A DNA stretch of 26,459 nt from Candidatus Bathyarchaeota archaeon. Its GTDB lineage: Archaea > Thermoproteota > DRAE01. The DNA lies in NCBI GenBank assembly GCA_011041895.1, contig DRAE01000102.1, positions 1 through 26,459 on the forward strand, given 5' to 3'. A program made the translations under genes and the position numbers. The notes beneath the pieces were generated by a model. That model was not told where the DNA came from. It worked only from the letters and a program-made list of their open reading frames with translations, and did not search any database. Of the stretch, positions 7,798 through 15,973 are shown in pieces; the first letter of the stretch is position 1; the number at the start of each line of letters is the position of its first letter.

Positions 7798-8592
7798 TGT
7801 TCTAAGATACTCCACTGATTCAATAATGTCCTCTATGGTGTAGTTTTCTATAATCAGTGTGGTATGTGCTCCTACCCTGTTTCTAAGTCTTTGAAAGAGG
7901 CTGCTCCAATTAATGTTTCCTCTTCCAATAGGCAGATGAACATCGTGTATTCCAAAGTTGTCATGCACATGCATGTGAATTATTCTTTCACCTAGTGCAT
8001 CTATAAACTCAAATTCATTGCCTGCTATATGTGCATGCCCTACATCTAATGTAACTAAAATTTTTTTGCCCAGTATTTTCTCTATCTCAAGAATGTGTGT
8101 AGGCTTATAAACTAACCCCTTCTCCCTACCCGAGAGATTCTCCAGACACAGAGTTACACCTAGTCTTTCAGCATAGTCAAAGATCTCCCTAAAAGACTTC
8201 AACTGTTGTCTAAAGGGCATTCTTGGGGAGAGTACTGCTAAAACACTGTCATATCCCGGATGTATAGTGCATTTCAAGGCTTCTAGGGCATATGTCCTCC
8301 AAATCGACTTCTTGACACGTTTCACAGCAGCCTTTCTAATGTGTTCATTCATTGAGGCTATGTTGATAGCAATAAATGATGCATGAACTGTAAATTCAAC
8401 TGTTCCAAGATACTCCTTTAACTTCCTAATTCGCTCTGTAGTTAACTCTGTTCTTAGATCATCCACAACCTCTATCATCTTCGCGTAACCCAGAAGATGG
8501 TTTAGATGCCGTATAAACTTGTCAAATCTCATCCCAAGTGCGAAAAGAGTTGAATACCCAACTTTATACATCTCGTTCATTCCGTCAACCAT
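7774..8592 (-). CDS. TIM-barrel sugar isomerase / endonuclease IV-like protein
   Basis: 272 residues of the xylose-isomerase-like TIM-barrel superfamily (AP endonuclease 2 domain). Metal-ligand-type residues sit where expected: Glu in CLENLSGR, Asp and His in VTLDVGHAHIAG, His-x-His in IIHMHVHDNFGIHDVHLPIGRGNINW, and Glu in LIIENYT. The HDN...HLPIGRG element is typical of IolE/IolI-like and uncharacterised isomerases rather than true endonuclease IV, which has more metal ligands. The substrate is unknown. The start is uncertain: Met1 at 8592, Met5 at 8580 and Met8 at 8571 all lack a clear ribosome site, and MYKVGYSTL at Met8 resembles typical family beginnings. It is a single gene facing RNase Z. 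Confidence 0.75.
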   Translation of the reverse strand: MVDGMNEMYKVGYSTLFALGMRFDKFIRHLNHLLGYAKMIEVVDDLRTELTTERIRKLKEYLGTVEFTVHASFIAINIASMNEHIRKAAVKRVKKSIWRTYALEALKCTIHPGYDSVLAVLSPRMPFRQQLKSFREIFDYAERLGVTLCLENLSGREKGLVYKPTHILEIEKILGKKILVTLDVGHAHIAGNEFEFIDALGERIIHMHVHDNFGIHDVHLPIGRGNINWSSLFQRLRNRVGAHTTLIIENYTIEDIIESVEYLRTLLKFYDH

Positions 8593-8673
8593 CCTAAGAA
8601 GCTAATGGCATGATTAATCTAATTCTAAGTAAGTTAACCTTTAATGTTTGCAGTTTTTATTCATTAGATAGCC

Positions 8674-9246
8674 ATGAGACACCATATCAAGAAAATACTA
8701 TGTCTGACAGGGATGCCTGGATGCGGTAAATCCATTGTTAAGGAGGTAGCTCTTTCCCACGGAGTAACAGTTATAACTATGGGAGATGTTGTTAGGGAGG
8801 AAACGGCTAAGCGAGGTCTCGATCCAAATGCTGAGAATACTGGCAAGGTCATGCTCGAGCTTAGAAAGAAACTTGGACTGGATGCAGTTGCAAAGAAATG
8901 CATTGAGAAGTTAATGGAAATGGATGAAGTTTCCGATATAGTTATGTTCGATGGCGTGAGAAGTATGCACGAGGTCGAGAGATTCAGGACATTATCCAAG
9001 AACATCGTAATAATTGCAATACATTCCTCTCCAAAGACTAGGTTCGAACGACTACATAAGAGAGGAAGAGTAGATGACATACGCTCGTGGGAAGAATTTG
9101 TTGAAAGGGATAAGCGTGAACTCTCCGTTGGAATAGGGGATGTTATAGCTTTAGCAGATATAATGTTGGTAAATGAAGGCAAGTCTCTAGAAGAGTTTCG
9201 TAGAGAAGTTGATAAGCTGTTTAGGGAAGTGTTGTTAGATGAGTGA
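8674..9246 (+). CDS. UPF0200 P-loop kinase-like protein
   Basis: 190 residues. The Walker A loop GMPGCGKS is at 13-20, followed by ITMGDVVREE and a LID-like RLHKRGRVDD segment, as in small nucleotide kinases (adenylate/CMP or dephospho-CoA kinase fold). This matches the archaeal UPF0200 family, whose substrate is not firmly known. An old label as dephospho-CoA kinase rests on fold similarity only. It leads a compact run and its last eight bases overlap the next start. A CTTTAA element at about 8639-8644, 30-35 bases before the ATG, may be a TATA box for a leaderless message, since no ribosome site is visible. Confidence 0.8.
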   Translation: MRHHIKKILCLTGMPGCGKSIVKEVALSHGVTVITMGDVVREETAKRGLDPNAENTGKVMLELRKKLGLDAVAKKCIEKLMEMDEVSDIVMFDGVRSMHEVERFRTLSKNIVIIAIHSSPKTRFERLHKRGRVDDIRSWEEFVERDKRELSVGIGDVIALADIMLVNEGKSLEEFRREVDKLFREVLLDE

Positions 9247-9706
9247 ATTCAAGCTAATAGCTGAAGCAGAGATTAGACCAACAGAAGATGAGGAAAAGGT
9301 AGAGCAGGCCTTAAGAAACGTTCTAATGGAAGTAAGTATCGAAAAGGTGCAGAAAGGTGACAAAGTATATATGGTGGCTAAATCAGATAAACCAGAGTCT
9401 CTGCTTGTGATACACGCTAAGCTAAGGGAGTCAGCTATACTGGAAGCTGCGAGAAGTTATCTGAAAAAATTCTCAAGCGATAACAAGGTGATAATGTATC
9501 TCAACAAGCAAGCAGCTTTTATGGGTAAAATATCCCTCTGCACACCGGAAAGAGAATCTTCGCTTGGCCCTATTAAGATAGAAGTTGAGTGTAGCAATCC
9601 TGAAAGCCTCATAGACTGGCTTACCCCACACACTAGACGTGGTCATCCAGTGCGTGAATACGGTCTGGACTGGCTGAAGAAATCTCTAAAGAGTGAAAAA
9701 CAATAA
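9239..9706 (+). CDS. UPF0201 RNA-binding-like protein (COG1325)
   Basis: 155 residues matching UPF0201: an N-terminal AEIRPTEDEEKVEQAL opening, a conserved LRESAILEAARSYL helix, the YLNKQAAFMGKIS segment, and a C-terminal WLTPHTRRGHPVREYG motif. COG1325 has been described as exosome-subunit-like or RNA-binding, but a biochemical role is not settled. It overlaps UPF0200 by eight bases. It is followed after about 30 bases by thpR and then cca, which points to RNA metabolism. Confidence 0.85.
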   Translation: MSEFKLIAEAEIRPTEDEEKVEQALRNVLMEVSIEKVQKGDKVYMVAKSDKPESLLVIHAKLRESAILEAARSYLKKFSSDNKVIMYLNKQAAFMGKISLCTPERESSLGPIKIEVECSNPESLIDWLTPHTRRGHPVREYGLDWLKKSLKSEKQ

Positions 9707-9735
9707 TTATATTCGCCTTTGAGGGAGTGTGTAAA

Positions 9736-10284
9736 ATGATAAGGTGCTTTATAGCCGTAGACGTGGACGATAAGCACATCATTGAAAAGATAAAAGAAGT
9801 TCAATCCCATTTAAACGTTGAAGGAGTGAAGCTAGTAGAGCCGGAGAACATTCACTTAACATTAAAGTTTCTAGGAAATATTCCTGAGGAGAGAGTAAAG
9901 TACATCGTCGAGGAACTTGATACGATATCATTCAAAAAATTCTCGTTTAGAATACATGGAGTTGGTGCATTTCCAAACGTTAACAGGCCTAGAGTAGTCT
10001 GGCTAGGTATAAAGGAGGGAGCTGAAAAGCTAATTGAATTGCAGGAGATTGTGGAGAACTGTATGAAGCGAATAGGATTCAAGCCTGAACCCAAAAAATT
10101 TCACCCACATATCACGCTTTTAAGAGTTAAAAAGTTCAATCCAGTTCTACAGCGTAGGATTAGAGACGTATGCAAAGTCGAGATAGGTTCATTTAATGTT
10201 AACTGTATTAGACTTAAGAAAAGCGTTCTCACCCCCAAAGGGCCTATATATTCAACACTCTATGAAAAGCCGCTGGAGGAGTAA
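9736..10284 (+). CDS. thpR: RNA 2',3'-cyclic phosphodiesterase (2'-5' RNA ligase family)
   Basis: 182 residues from this start. Two HxT motifs of the 2H phosphoesterase superfamily are present, HLTLKFLG in the N-terminal half and HITLLRVK in the C-terminal half, with the family start MIRCFIAVDVDD. It acts on 2',3'-cyclic phosphate RNA ends and can join tRNA halves through 2'-5' bonds in vitro; the archaeal role in vivo is unclear. I chose ATG at 9736 over in-frame GTG at 9727 because GAGGGAG (9721-9727) lies eight bases before the ATG and the ATG start matches the family N-terminus. It sits two bases ahead of the CCA-adding enzyme. Confidence 0.9.
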   Translation: MIRCFIAVDVDDKHIIEKIKEVQSHLNVEGVKLVEPENIHLTLKFLGNIPEERVKYIVEELDTISFKKFSFRIHGVGAFPNVNRPRVVWLGIKEGAEKLIELQEIVENCMKRIGFKPEPKKFHPHITLLRVKKFNPVLQRRIRDVCKVEIGSFNVNCIRLKKSVLTPKGPIYSTLYEKPLEE

Positions 10285-10286
10285 AC

Positions 10287-11699
10287 ATGGAGAAAGTGGA
10301 TGCCGTGATAAAATCTGTCCTAGAACGTATAAAACCTACAGAAGACGAGATAAAGGAAGTAAAGGAACTAGTCAAGCTGCTAGAAGATGCAGGAAACAAA
10401 GTCGTTAAGGAAGTTGGAGGTACAGCCAAAGTTCAGGGATCTATAGCGCATGGAACGTGGATATCAGGTGAAAAAGACGTTGACTTATTTCTTATATTTC
10501 CCTCAACAATTGATCGTGAGTCACTTCTAGATTACTGTTATAAGGTAGCTGAAGAGATAAATGCCTCAGAAGTTATAGAGGCGTATGCTGAGCATCCATA
10601 TGTGAGAGCGAAACTTGGAGATTACACGATAGATATAGTTCCATGCTATAAAATTGCTGACGCCAAATTCAAGGTAACAAGCGCTGATCGTACCCCATTG
10701 CATACTGAATACATCCTAAAACATTTAGATGATAGGCTGAGAGACGAGATAAGGCTACTTAAACAGTTTATGAAAGGTATAGGCGTATATGGTGCCGAGA
10801 TAAAGGTCAGGGGATTTTCAGGATATCTCTGTGAACTACTTATAATTCACTATGGCTCCTTCGTCGACTGCGTGAAAGATGCTTCAAATTGGAGGCACAA
10901 GAAGATAATTGACATTGAAGGCTACTATAAGGATTTCCCTGAAAAACTCAATGTCATATTTAATGAACCCCTGGTAGTTGTAGATCCCGTAGATTCCTCG
11001 AGAAATGTTGCGGCTTCAGTTAGCTTGGAGAACTTTTATAGATTCAGAGAAGCATCGAGAGCGTTTCTAATGGATCCTAGTGAGAAGTTTTTCTTCCCAT
11101 CGGAGATTACACCATTATCTCCTGAGGAATGCCTTAGTAAAATGTCCAGTAGAGGAACTGATTTCATAGTTATAACATGTCGTAAGCCAAATGTTGTTGA
11201 TGACATATTGTGGGGGCAGATCGACAAGAGCGTGAAAGCTTTTAGAAACATCTTGAAAACTTGGAAGTTCAATGTTGTGAGAATTGAGGCGTATGCATCT
11301 GATGAAAAGCTATACTTCATAATTGAACTTGAACACATTAGAATGCCAAATATAGAGATTCACAGGGGGCCGTTAGTCACTATAAGAATACATTCGGCTA
11401 ACTTCGTTAGAAAATATACCACTACGGCAAAAGATGAAGTTTTCTCAGGACCATATATACGCGGTGGAAGATGGTATGTTGAGCGAAAGAGAAAATACAG
11501 TGATGCAAGAGTACTGTTGCTTGATTACCTTCTGAACAAAATAGATTCATCAGGTATAGCATCAAGAATAAGACGCTCCATTAAAAAGGAGTTTGACATG
11601 TTCATCAATGAAGAAATTCTCTCTCTTTACAGGTTCGATGACTCTTTTGCAAAATTTTTCACTTGCTTTTTAGAAAAAATTGAACCGTGGTTGCGATAA
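10287..11699 (+). CDS. cca: CCA-adding enzyme, archaeal class I
   Basis: 470 residues, usual for the class I archaeal enzyme. The nucleotidyltransferase core shows GSIAHGTWISGEKDVDLFLIF (residues 51-71) with the two metal-binding Asp residues at 64 and 66, and the third carboxylate in DYTIDIVPCY. The later RGFSGYLCELL helix belongs to the tRNA-binding middle domain. It adds C, C and A to tRNA 3' ends, which the GGG tRNA-Pro at 2094 needs. GGAGG lies ahead of the ATG, and the GPN GTPase gene starts one base after the stop. Confidence 0.95.
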   Translation: MEKVDAVIKSVLERIKPTEDEIKEVKELVKLLEDAGNKVVKEVGGTAKVQGSIAHGTWISGEKDVDLFLIFPSTIDRESLLDYCYKVAEEINASEVIEAYAEHPYVRAKLGDYTIDIVPCYKIADAKFKVTSADRTPLHTEYILKHLDDRLRDEIRLLKQFMKGIGVYGAEIKVRGFSGYLCELLIIHYGSFVDCVKDASNWRHKKIIDIEGYYKDFPEKLNVIFNEPLVVVDPVDSSRNVAASVSLENFYRFREASRAFLMDPSEKFFFPSEITPLSPEECLSKMSSRGTDFIVITCRKPNVVDDILWGQIDKSVKAFRNILKTWKFNVVRIEAYASDEKLYFIIELEHIRMPNIEIHRGPLVTIRIHSANFVRKYTTTAKDEVFSGPYIRGGRWYVERKRKYSDARVLLLDYLLNKIDSSGIASRIRRSIKKEFDMFINEEILSLYRFDDSFAKFFTCFLEKIEPWLR

Positions 11700-11700
11700 A

Positions 11701-12468
11701 ATGTATGGGATATATGTGTTGGGCACAGCAGGCTCTGGGAAATCAATGCTAACCAAAAGTATGGAGTACTTCTTAACTCTGAAAGAGATTCCCTGCATAA
11801 CTGTAAATCTTGATCCAGGTGCTCGAAACCTACCATATTCCCCGACTATCGATGTTAGAGACTATATCACCCTAGAGGAAGTGATGAGAAAATATAATCT
11901 TGGGCCTAATGGAGGTTTAATAGCTGCTATCGACCTCTTAATAAACTATATTGACTCGATAAAGGAGGAGATTCTAGCATTTGATGCTCAGTTCGCTATA
12001 ATCGACACCCCAGGACAAATGGAATTATTTGCTTTCAGGAGTACAGGACCCAGGGTTATATCATGCATAGCAGATGAAATTCCATCATCAGCTATATTTC
12101 TAATAGATGGCTTGTTATCAGTGGAATCTCCATCGAATTTTGTTTCATCACTTTTACTTGGTCTCTCTGTTCGTCTACGCATTCCGCTTCCAACAGTGTA
12201 TGCAATATCAAAAGTCGATCTGCTAAGTGAAAACGATATTGAGAAAATTCTTATGTGGTCTGAGGATGCAGATAACCTCCTAAACGAATTACAACTGAGA
12301 GAGAGTGATTCATCTGTAATAGAACTGTCAACATCCCTGTGCATGCTTTTACAAAACTTCTATGCTGTATCTCAATTGATTCCAATATCCTCTGAAACAT
12401 TTGAAGGCTTTAACGAGCTTATAGGCACCATAGAACAGCTTCTGCTTGGGGGAGAAGAAAGGGAATAG
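11701..12468 (+). CDS. GPN-loop GTPase
   Basis: 255 residues. P-loop GTAGSGKS is at 8-15, the defining GPN tripeptide at 68-70 (YNLGPNGG), the DTPGQMELF switch region in the middle, and SKVDLL as the base-specificity motif. Eukaryotic relatives (GPN1-3, XAB1) help assemble RNA polymerase II; archaeal members form homodimers whose role is less clear. ATG 11701 is preferred over an ATG seven codons earlier inside cca, because MYGIYVLGTAGSGKS matches family N-termini. It ends the UPF0200-to-GPN gene run; 55 bases with a clear TATA-like box follow. Confidence 0.93.
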   Translation: MYGIYVLGTAGSGKSMLTKSMEYFLTLKEIPCITVNLDPGARNLPYSPTIDVRDYITLEEVMRKYNLGPNGGLIAAIDLLINYIDSIKEEILAFDAQFAIIDTPGQMELFAFRSTGPRVISCIADEIPSSAIFLIDGLLSVESPSNFVSSLLLGLSVRLRIPLPTVYAISKVDLLSENDIEKILMWSEDADNLLNELQLRESDSSVIELSTSLCMLLQNFYAVSQLIPISSETFEGFNELIGTIEQLLLGGEERE

Positions 12469-12481
12469 CTTCACTAATACG

Positions 12482-12497
12482 GAAAAATGATTTATAG
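12482..12497 (+). promoter_or_regulatory. BRE/TATA promoter of the ACD beta operon
   Basis: A purine-rich GAAAAATGA (BRE-like) is followed directly by TTTATAG at 12491-12497, centred about 30 bases before the ATG at 12524. No ribosome-binding sequence lies between, so a leaderless transcript is expected. Inferred from archaeal promoter spacing. Confidence 0.5.
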
Positions 12498-12523
12498 TTT
12501 ATCATAATATTTTTTGATTTAAG

Positions 12524-13228
12524 ATGAGCTCCCCTAAGGAAATCATAGAGGCCGCATACAAGGAGAATAGAACATTCCTAATGGAACACGAAGCCAAGAG
12601 AATATGCAAATTCTACGGTATTCCAGTCACAAGATTCAAGGTTGCTAAAACAGCTAAGGAAGCTGCTGAAAAAGCACTTGAGATAGGGTTTCCAGTTGTT
12701 CTAAAGATAATTTCTCCGGACATAGTACATAAGTCAGACGTTGGAGGAGTAAAACTAGACTTAAAATCGAAAGAAGAGGTTATAAAAGCATACAATGAAA
12801 TCATGGAAAATGTTAAAAAAGCGAAGCCTAATGCTCGCATAATCGGAGTGCTGGTTCAAGAGATGGTTCCACCATCTACCGAAGTTATAATTGGGGTCTC
12901 AAAGGATCCTCAGTTTGGGCCTGCTATAATGTTCGGTCTGGGAGGAATATTTGTAGAGATTCTAAAGGATGTATCCTTTAGAATAGCTCCGCTGAGAAGA
13001 AAAGACGCTGAAGAAATGATAAGAGAGATAAAGTCATATCCCATACTTGCAGGAGCTAGAGGTAGGCCACCACTCGACATAGAGGAGATAATTCACATTC
13101 TCATGGCAGTCTCAAGAATGTGTATGGAGCATCCCGAGATTAACCAGTTAGATCTTAACCCGATAATGGTATATGAGAAAGGCGCTAAGGTCGTTGATGC
13201 TAGAATCATTCTAGAGAAAAAGGCTTGA
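12524..13228 (+). CDS. acdB: Acetyl-CoA synthetase (ADP-forming), beta subunit
   Basis: 234 residues, the size of the separate beta subunit in archaeal ACD enzymes. It carries the ATP-grasp fold: the N-terminal EHEAKRICKFYGIPV, VLKIISPDIVHKSDVGGVKL with the conserved His-Lys segment, VQEMV, FGLGGIFVEILKDVSFRIAPL and the C-terminal LDLNPIMV. ACD makes acetate and ATP from acetyl-CoA, ADP and phosphate, a substrate-level phosphorylation route in anaerobic archaea. The alpha subunit, which binds CoA and carries the catalytic phospho-histidine, is not in the window. Specificity could be for other acyl-CoAs. It is followed by three genes with gaps of at most six bases. Confidence 0.92.
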   Translation: MSSPKEIIEAAYKENRTFLMEHEAKRICKFYGIPVTRFKVAKTAKEAAEKALEIGFPVVLKIISPDIVHKSDVGGVKLDLKSKEEVIKAYNEIMENVKKAKPNARIIGVLVQEMVPPSTEVIIGVSKDPQFGPAIMFGLGGIFVEILKDVSFRIAPLRRKDAEEMIREIKSYPILAGARGRPPLDIEEIIHILMAVSRMCMEHPEINQLDLNPIMVYEKGAKVVDARIILEKKA

Positions 13229-13234
13229 ACGCTT

Positions 13235-14113
13235 ATGTCACTTACCCTGAAGGATAAGCTAATATCAAAATCCATTCAAATACAGGAAGAACTCAACAAG
13301 CTCAGAGAAGAGAAAAGAAAACTCATAGAAGAGCTCAGAAAAAACAGAGAAAAACGAGATGAACTAAATCAAAATGTCAAAAGCTTGATAGAGGAAGTGC
13401 GCAGCCTAAGAGAGGAAAAGCGAAAGGTTTTCGATGAGATAAATAAACTTAAAGACAAATTATCCGCTGCTTTAGAGGAGTTAAACGAGAAGAGGAAAAA
13501 TGTGTCACTACTGCGGGAACGCTTTTCAAGCATGCGTGCAAGGAGAGGTTCATCATATGAAGACATTAAAAAGAAAATAGAGGAGCTCGAATTCATAATA
13601 CAGACTTCTCCAAACCCTGAAACTGAGAAAAGGCTTATAAATGAGATTGCGATTCTCGAGAGAAAACTCAGAAAATATGTTTTCATGGAGAAGTTTCAGA
13701 GAAGACTTGTACAAGCATATATTGAAATTCATCAGTGCAGAGTACAAGTTAATCTGATTAGAAAGATGATAGATGAAAAATACAAGCGCGTCCGAGAACT
13801 TAATGAAAAAATTTCGAGTATATCACAGCAGATAGATGAATGTAAACAAGAAGCAGATAAGTATCACAACAAATGCATAGAACTCAGAGAGGTCATAAAC
13901 AAGTACAATGGGAAAATAAACAGGCTTTTAAAAGAACTTAACAGAGTCAAGAAAACTCTTTCAAGCATAATGGTTAAGGAGCAAGTGAATAGACTTCAAA
14001 AGTTAATTGAGATAAGAAAGAAGCTTGCCGAAGAGGCAAAGAAGAAATTGGAAGAAAAGAAGTATCTCTCGATTGAGGAGTTTAGAGCATTGATCGAAGA
14101 GGGTAACATATGA
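13235..14113 (+). CDS. Long coiled-coil protein (COG1340-like)
   Basis: 292 residues, almost wholly predicted coiled coil: residues 10-100 and 110-285 are Lys/Glu/Leu-rich with heptad-like spacing, broken near 98-122 by an RARRGSSYEDIK segment and near 125-130 by a SPNPET turn. There is no membrane segment or signal peptide. It resembles archaeal COG1340 coiled-coil proteins of unknown function; coiled-coil similarity alone can mislead. A structural or scaffold role is possible. It starts six bases after acdB and overlaps the next gene as ATGA, so it is probably co-translated with the M24 peptidase. Confidence 0.75.
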   Translation: MSLTLKDKLISKSIQIQEELNKLREEKRKLIEELRKNREKRDELNQNVKSLIEEVRSLREEKRKVFDEINKLKDKLSAALEELNEKRKNVSLLRERFSSMRARRGSSYEDIKKKIEELEFIIQTSPNPETEKRLINEIAILERKLRKYVFMEKFQRRLVQAYIEIHQCRVQVNLIRKMIDEKYKRVRELNEKISSISQQIDECKQEADKYHNKCIELREVINKYNGKINRLLKELNRVKKTLSSIMVKEQVNRLQKLIEIRKKLAEEAKKKLEEKKYLSIEEFRALIEEGNI

Positions 14114-15183
14114 TCAAGAGAGCCTTGAATCTCTGCATGAGTCTTTTAGAGCAAGATATTGAAACAGCAATACTCTGCAAAAAGCCTAATATCCTATATT
14201 TCTCGGGCGCAACACCGGTTGTTTTTTCTTTACTTCTAATTGACTGTCTAGACAAAGAGATTTTTCTGATAGTTCCTGAGCTAGAATATGAGGATTGTAT
14301 CGAGAAATCATTTAAAGGCGTAAATGTGCTATATAATCCTAAAGACGTTAAGTTGACCGAATTCTTTATGAAGGAGTTTCGTGAAAGAATTTTTTCTCGT
14401 AAGATAGGAATCGAAGATTCATTTCCAATATCTACCTATAACAAACTTACAGACAAGATGAAGTGCCAAGTTAAGACCATAGATGACATCATCTATTCCA
14501 TTAGGTCAGTTAAATCCAGTGATGAACTATCGTTGATCAAGAAGGCGTGTCACATAACGGAAAAAGCTCTATGCGATACAATTAATGAGATCTCAGTTGG
14601 AATGACAGAATTGGAGATAAAAGGCCTTTTGAACTACAACATCTATAAGCGAGGAGGAGAAGGCACAGCATTCGATACAATAGTAGCTATAGACTCTAAC
14701 TCTTCTAAACCTCATGCCAAAAGTGGAGGAATCAAACTCAGAAAATCTTCTGTCATGATAATAGACTGTGGAGCAGTTTACAGAGGTTATTGCTCCGACA
14801 TGACAAGAACAATTCTTATGGACGATGCTCCCAAAAAAGCACATGAAACAGTTAAAATCTGCTTGAAGGCGCACATTGAAGCTGCTATGTCCCTTGCAGA
14901 AGGAGCCAAGGCATGTGAAGTAAACGAAATTGCAACGAAGATTTTAGCTGAGTATAAGCTTGACAAGTACTTTATACATGGTCTTGGTCATGGCGTCGGC
15001 GTTGAAATACATGAAAAACCTTATTTAAATGCGCTGAGTAAGGATATACTAAAAACTGGAAATACAGTCACAATTGAGCCCGGAGTCTACTTTAAAGGCA
15101 AATTCGGTGTACGCATAGAGGACATGTATGTAATTAAGGGAGACCATGCTGAAAGAATGCATACATTAGATCAACTGATCTAA
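14110..15183 (+). CDS. Xaa-Pro dipeptidase / M24B metallopeptidase
   Basis: 357 residues with an N-terminal creatinase-like domain (about 1-130) and a C-terminal pita-bread peptidase domain. All five metal ligands are visible: Asp in IDCGAVYRGY, Asp in CSDMTRT, His in HGLGHGVGVEIHEKP, Glu in VTIEPGVYF and Glu in VRIEDMYV. It should remove the N-terminal residue from X-Pro dipeptides or peptides. GAGGG precedes the ATG, which overlaps the coiled-coil stop. The gene ends one base before uppS. Aminopeptidase P-type activity is an alternative. Confidence 0.9.
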   Translation: MIKRALNLCMSLLEQDIETAILCKKPNILYFSGATPVVFSLLLIDCLDKEIFLIVPELEYEDCIEKSFKGVNVLYNPKDVKLTEFFMKEFRERIFSRKIGIEDSFPISTYNKLTDKMKCQVKTIDDIIYSIRSVKSSDELSLIKKACHITEKALCDTINEISVGMTELEIKGLLNYNIYKRGGEGTAFDTIVAIDSNSSKPHAKSGGIKLRKSSVMIIDCGAVYRGYCSDMTRTILMDDAPKKAHETVKICLKAHIEAAMSLAEGAKACEVNEIATKILAEYKLDKYFIHGLGHGVGVEIHEKPYLNALSKDILKTGNTVTIEPGVYFKGKFGVRIEDMYVIKGDHAERMHTLDQLI

Positions 15184-15184
15184 A

Positions 15185-15973
15185 ATGGTCAAGTTAAAAA
15201 AGGTATTATTAAGTCCAATATACAAGCTATATGAAAAACTACTCTACAGGCAGATCAAAAACGGTGAAATTCCTAGGCATGTGGCTGTAATTCTCGATGG
15301 AAACCGAAGATGGGCCAGGAGTCAGGGATTGAATGCTTGGGAAGGTCATAGAGCTGGAGCCGAGAAGGTTAAAGAATTTCTAGAGTGGTGCTGGGAGCTA
15401 AACATTAAAATCGTTACGCTCTATGTGCTTTCAATTGAGAACATTCAGAGACGCCCTGAAAAGGAGCTCGATGAACTCTTTAAACTGTTAGACGAGAAAC
15501 TCGATGAACTCCTCAAAGAAGATTTTCTCAAAAAGCACAAGGTGAGAATCAAATTTATAGGAAGAAAGGAGCTTCTACCCAAAACCATAATTGAGATAAT
15601 GAGAAAGATAGAAGAGAAGACAAGGAACTATGATAGGCATTATCTCAACATAGCTCTTGCATATAGTGGAAGAGCCGAGATCACAGATGCAGTTAAGAAA
15701 ATAGCAATGATGGTTAAAGAAGGTAAGCTTTCCCCAGATAATATTGATGAAGAAGTTGTATCAAGGATGCTATACACGTCGGATCTGCCACAGCAGGAGC
15801 CCGACTTTTTGATAAGGACCTCCGGAGAATGTAGGATAAGCGGGTTTTTACTATGGCAGATTGCGTATTCTGAACTCCATTTTATAGACCCATACTGGCC
15901 TGAAATGAGGAAAATCGATTTCTGGAGAGCTATAAGGGATTATCAGCGTAGACATAGACGCTTTGGAGGCTAG
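15185..15973 (+). CDS. uppS: cis-Prenyltransferase (polyprenyl diphosphate synthase)
   Basis: 262 residues. The family signature ILDGNRRWAR (36-45, catalytic Asp38) is followed by GHRAGAEKVKEFLEWC, YVLSIENIQR and the C-terminal FLIRTSGECRISGFLLWQIAYSELHF, which holds the diphosphate-binding Arg residues. In archaea this enzyme makes the long polyprenyl chain from which dolichyl phosphate carriers for glycosylation are formed. The ~25-residue N-terminal lead fits archaeal and eukaryotic members. It is the last gene of the acdB run. Its stop overlaps the stop of the facing DUF373 gene by four bases. Confidence 0.94.
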   Translation: MVKLKKVLLSPIYKLYEKLLYRQIKNGEIPRHVAVILDGNRRWARSQGLNAWEGHRAGAEKVKEFLEWCWELNIKIVTLYVLSIENIQRRPEKELDELFKLLDEKLDELLKEDFLKKHKVRIKFIGRKELLPKTIIEIMRKIEEKTRNYDRHYLNIALAYSGRAEITDAVKKIAMMVKEGKLSPDNIDEEVVSRMLYTSDLPQQEPDFLIRTSGECRISGFLLWQIAYSELHFIDPYWPEMRKIDFWRAIRDYQRRHRRFGG

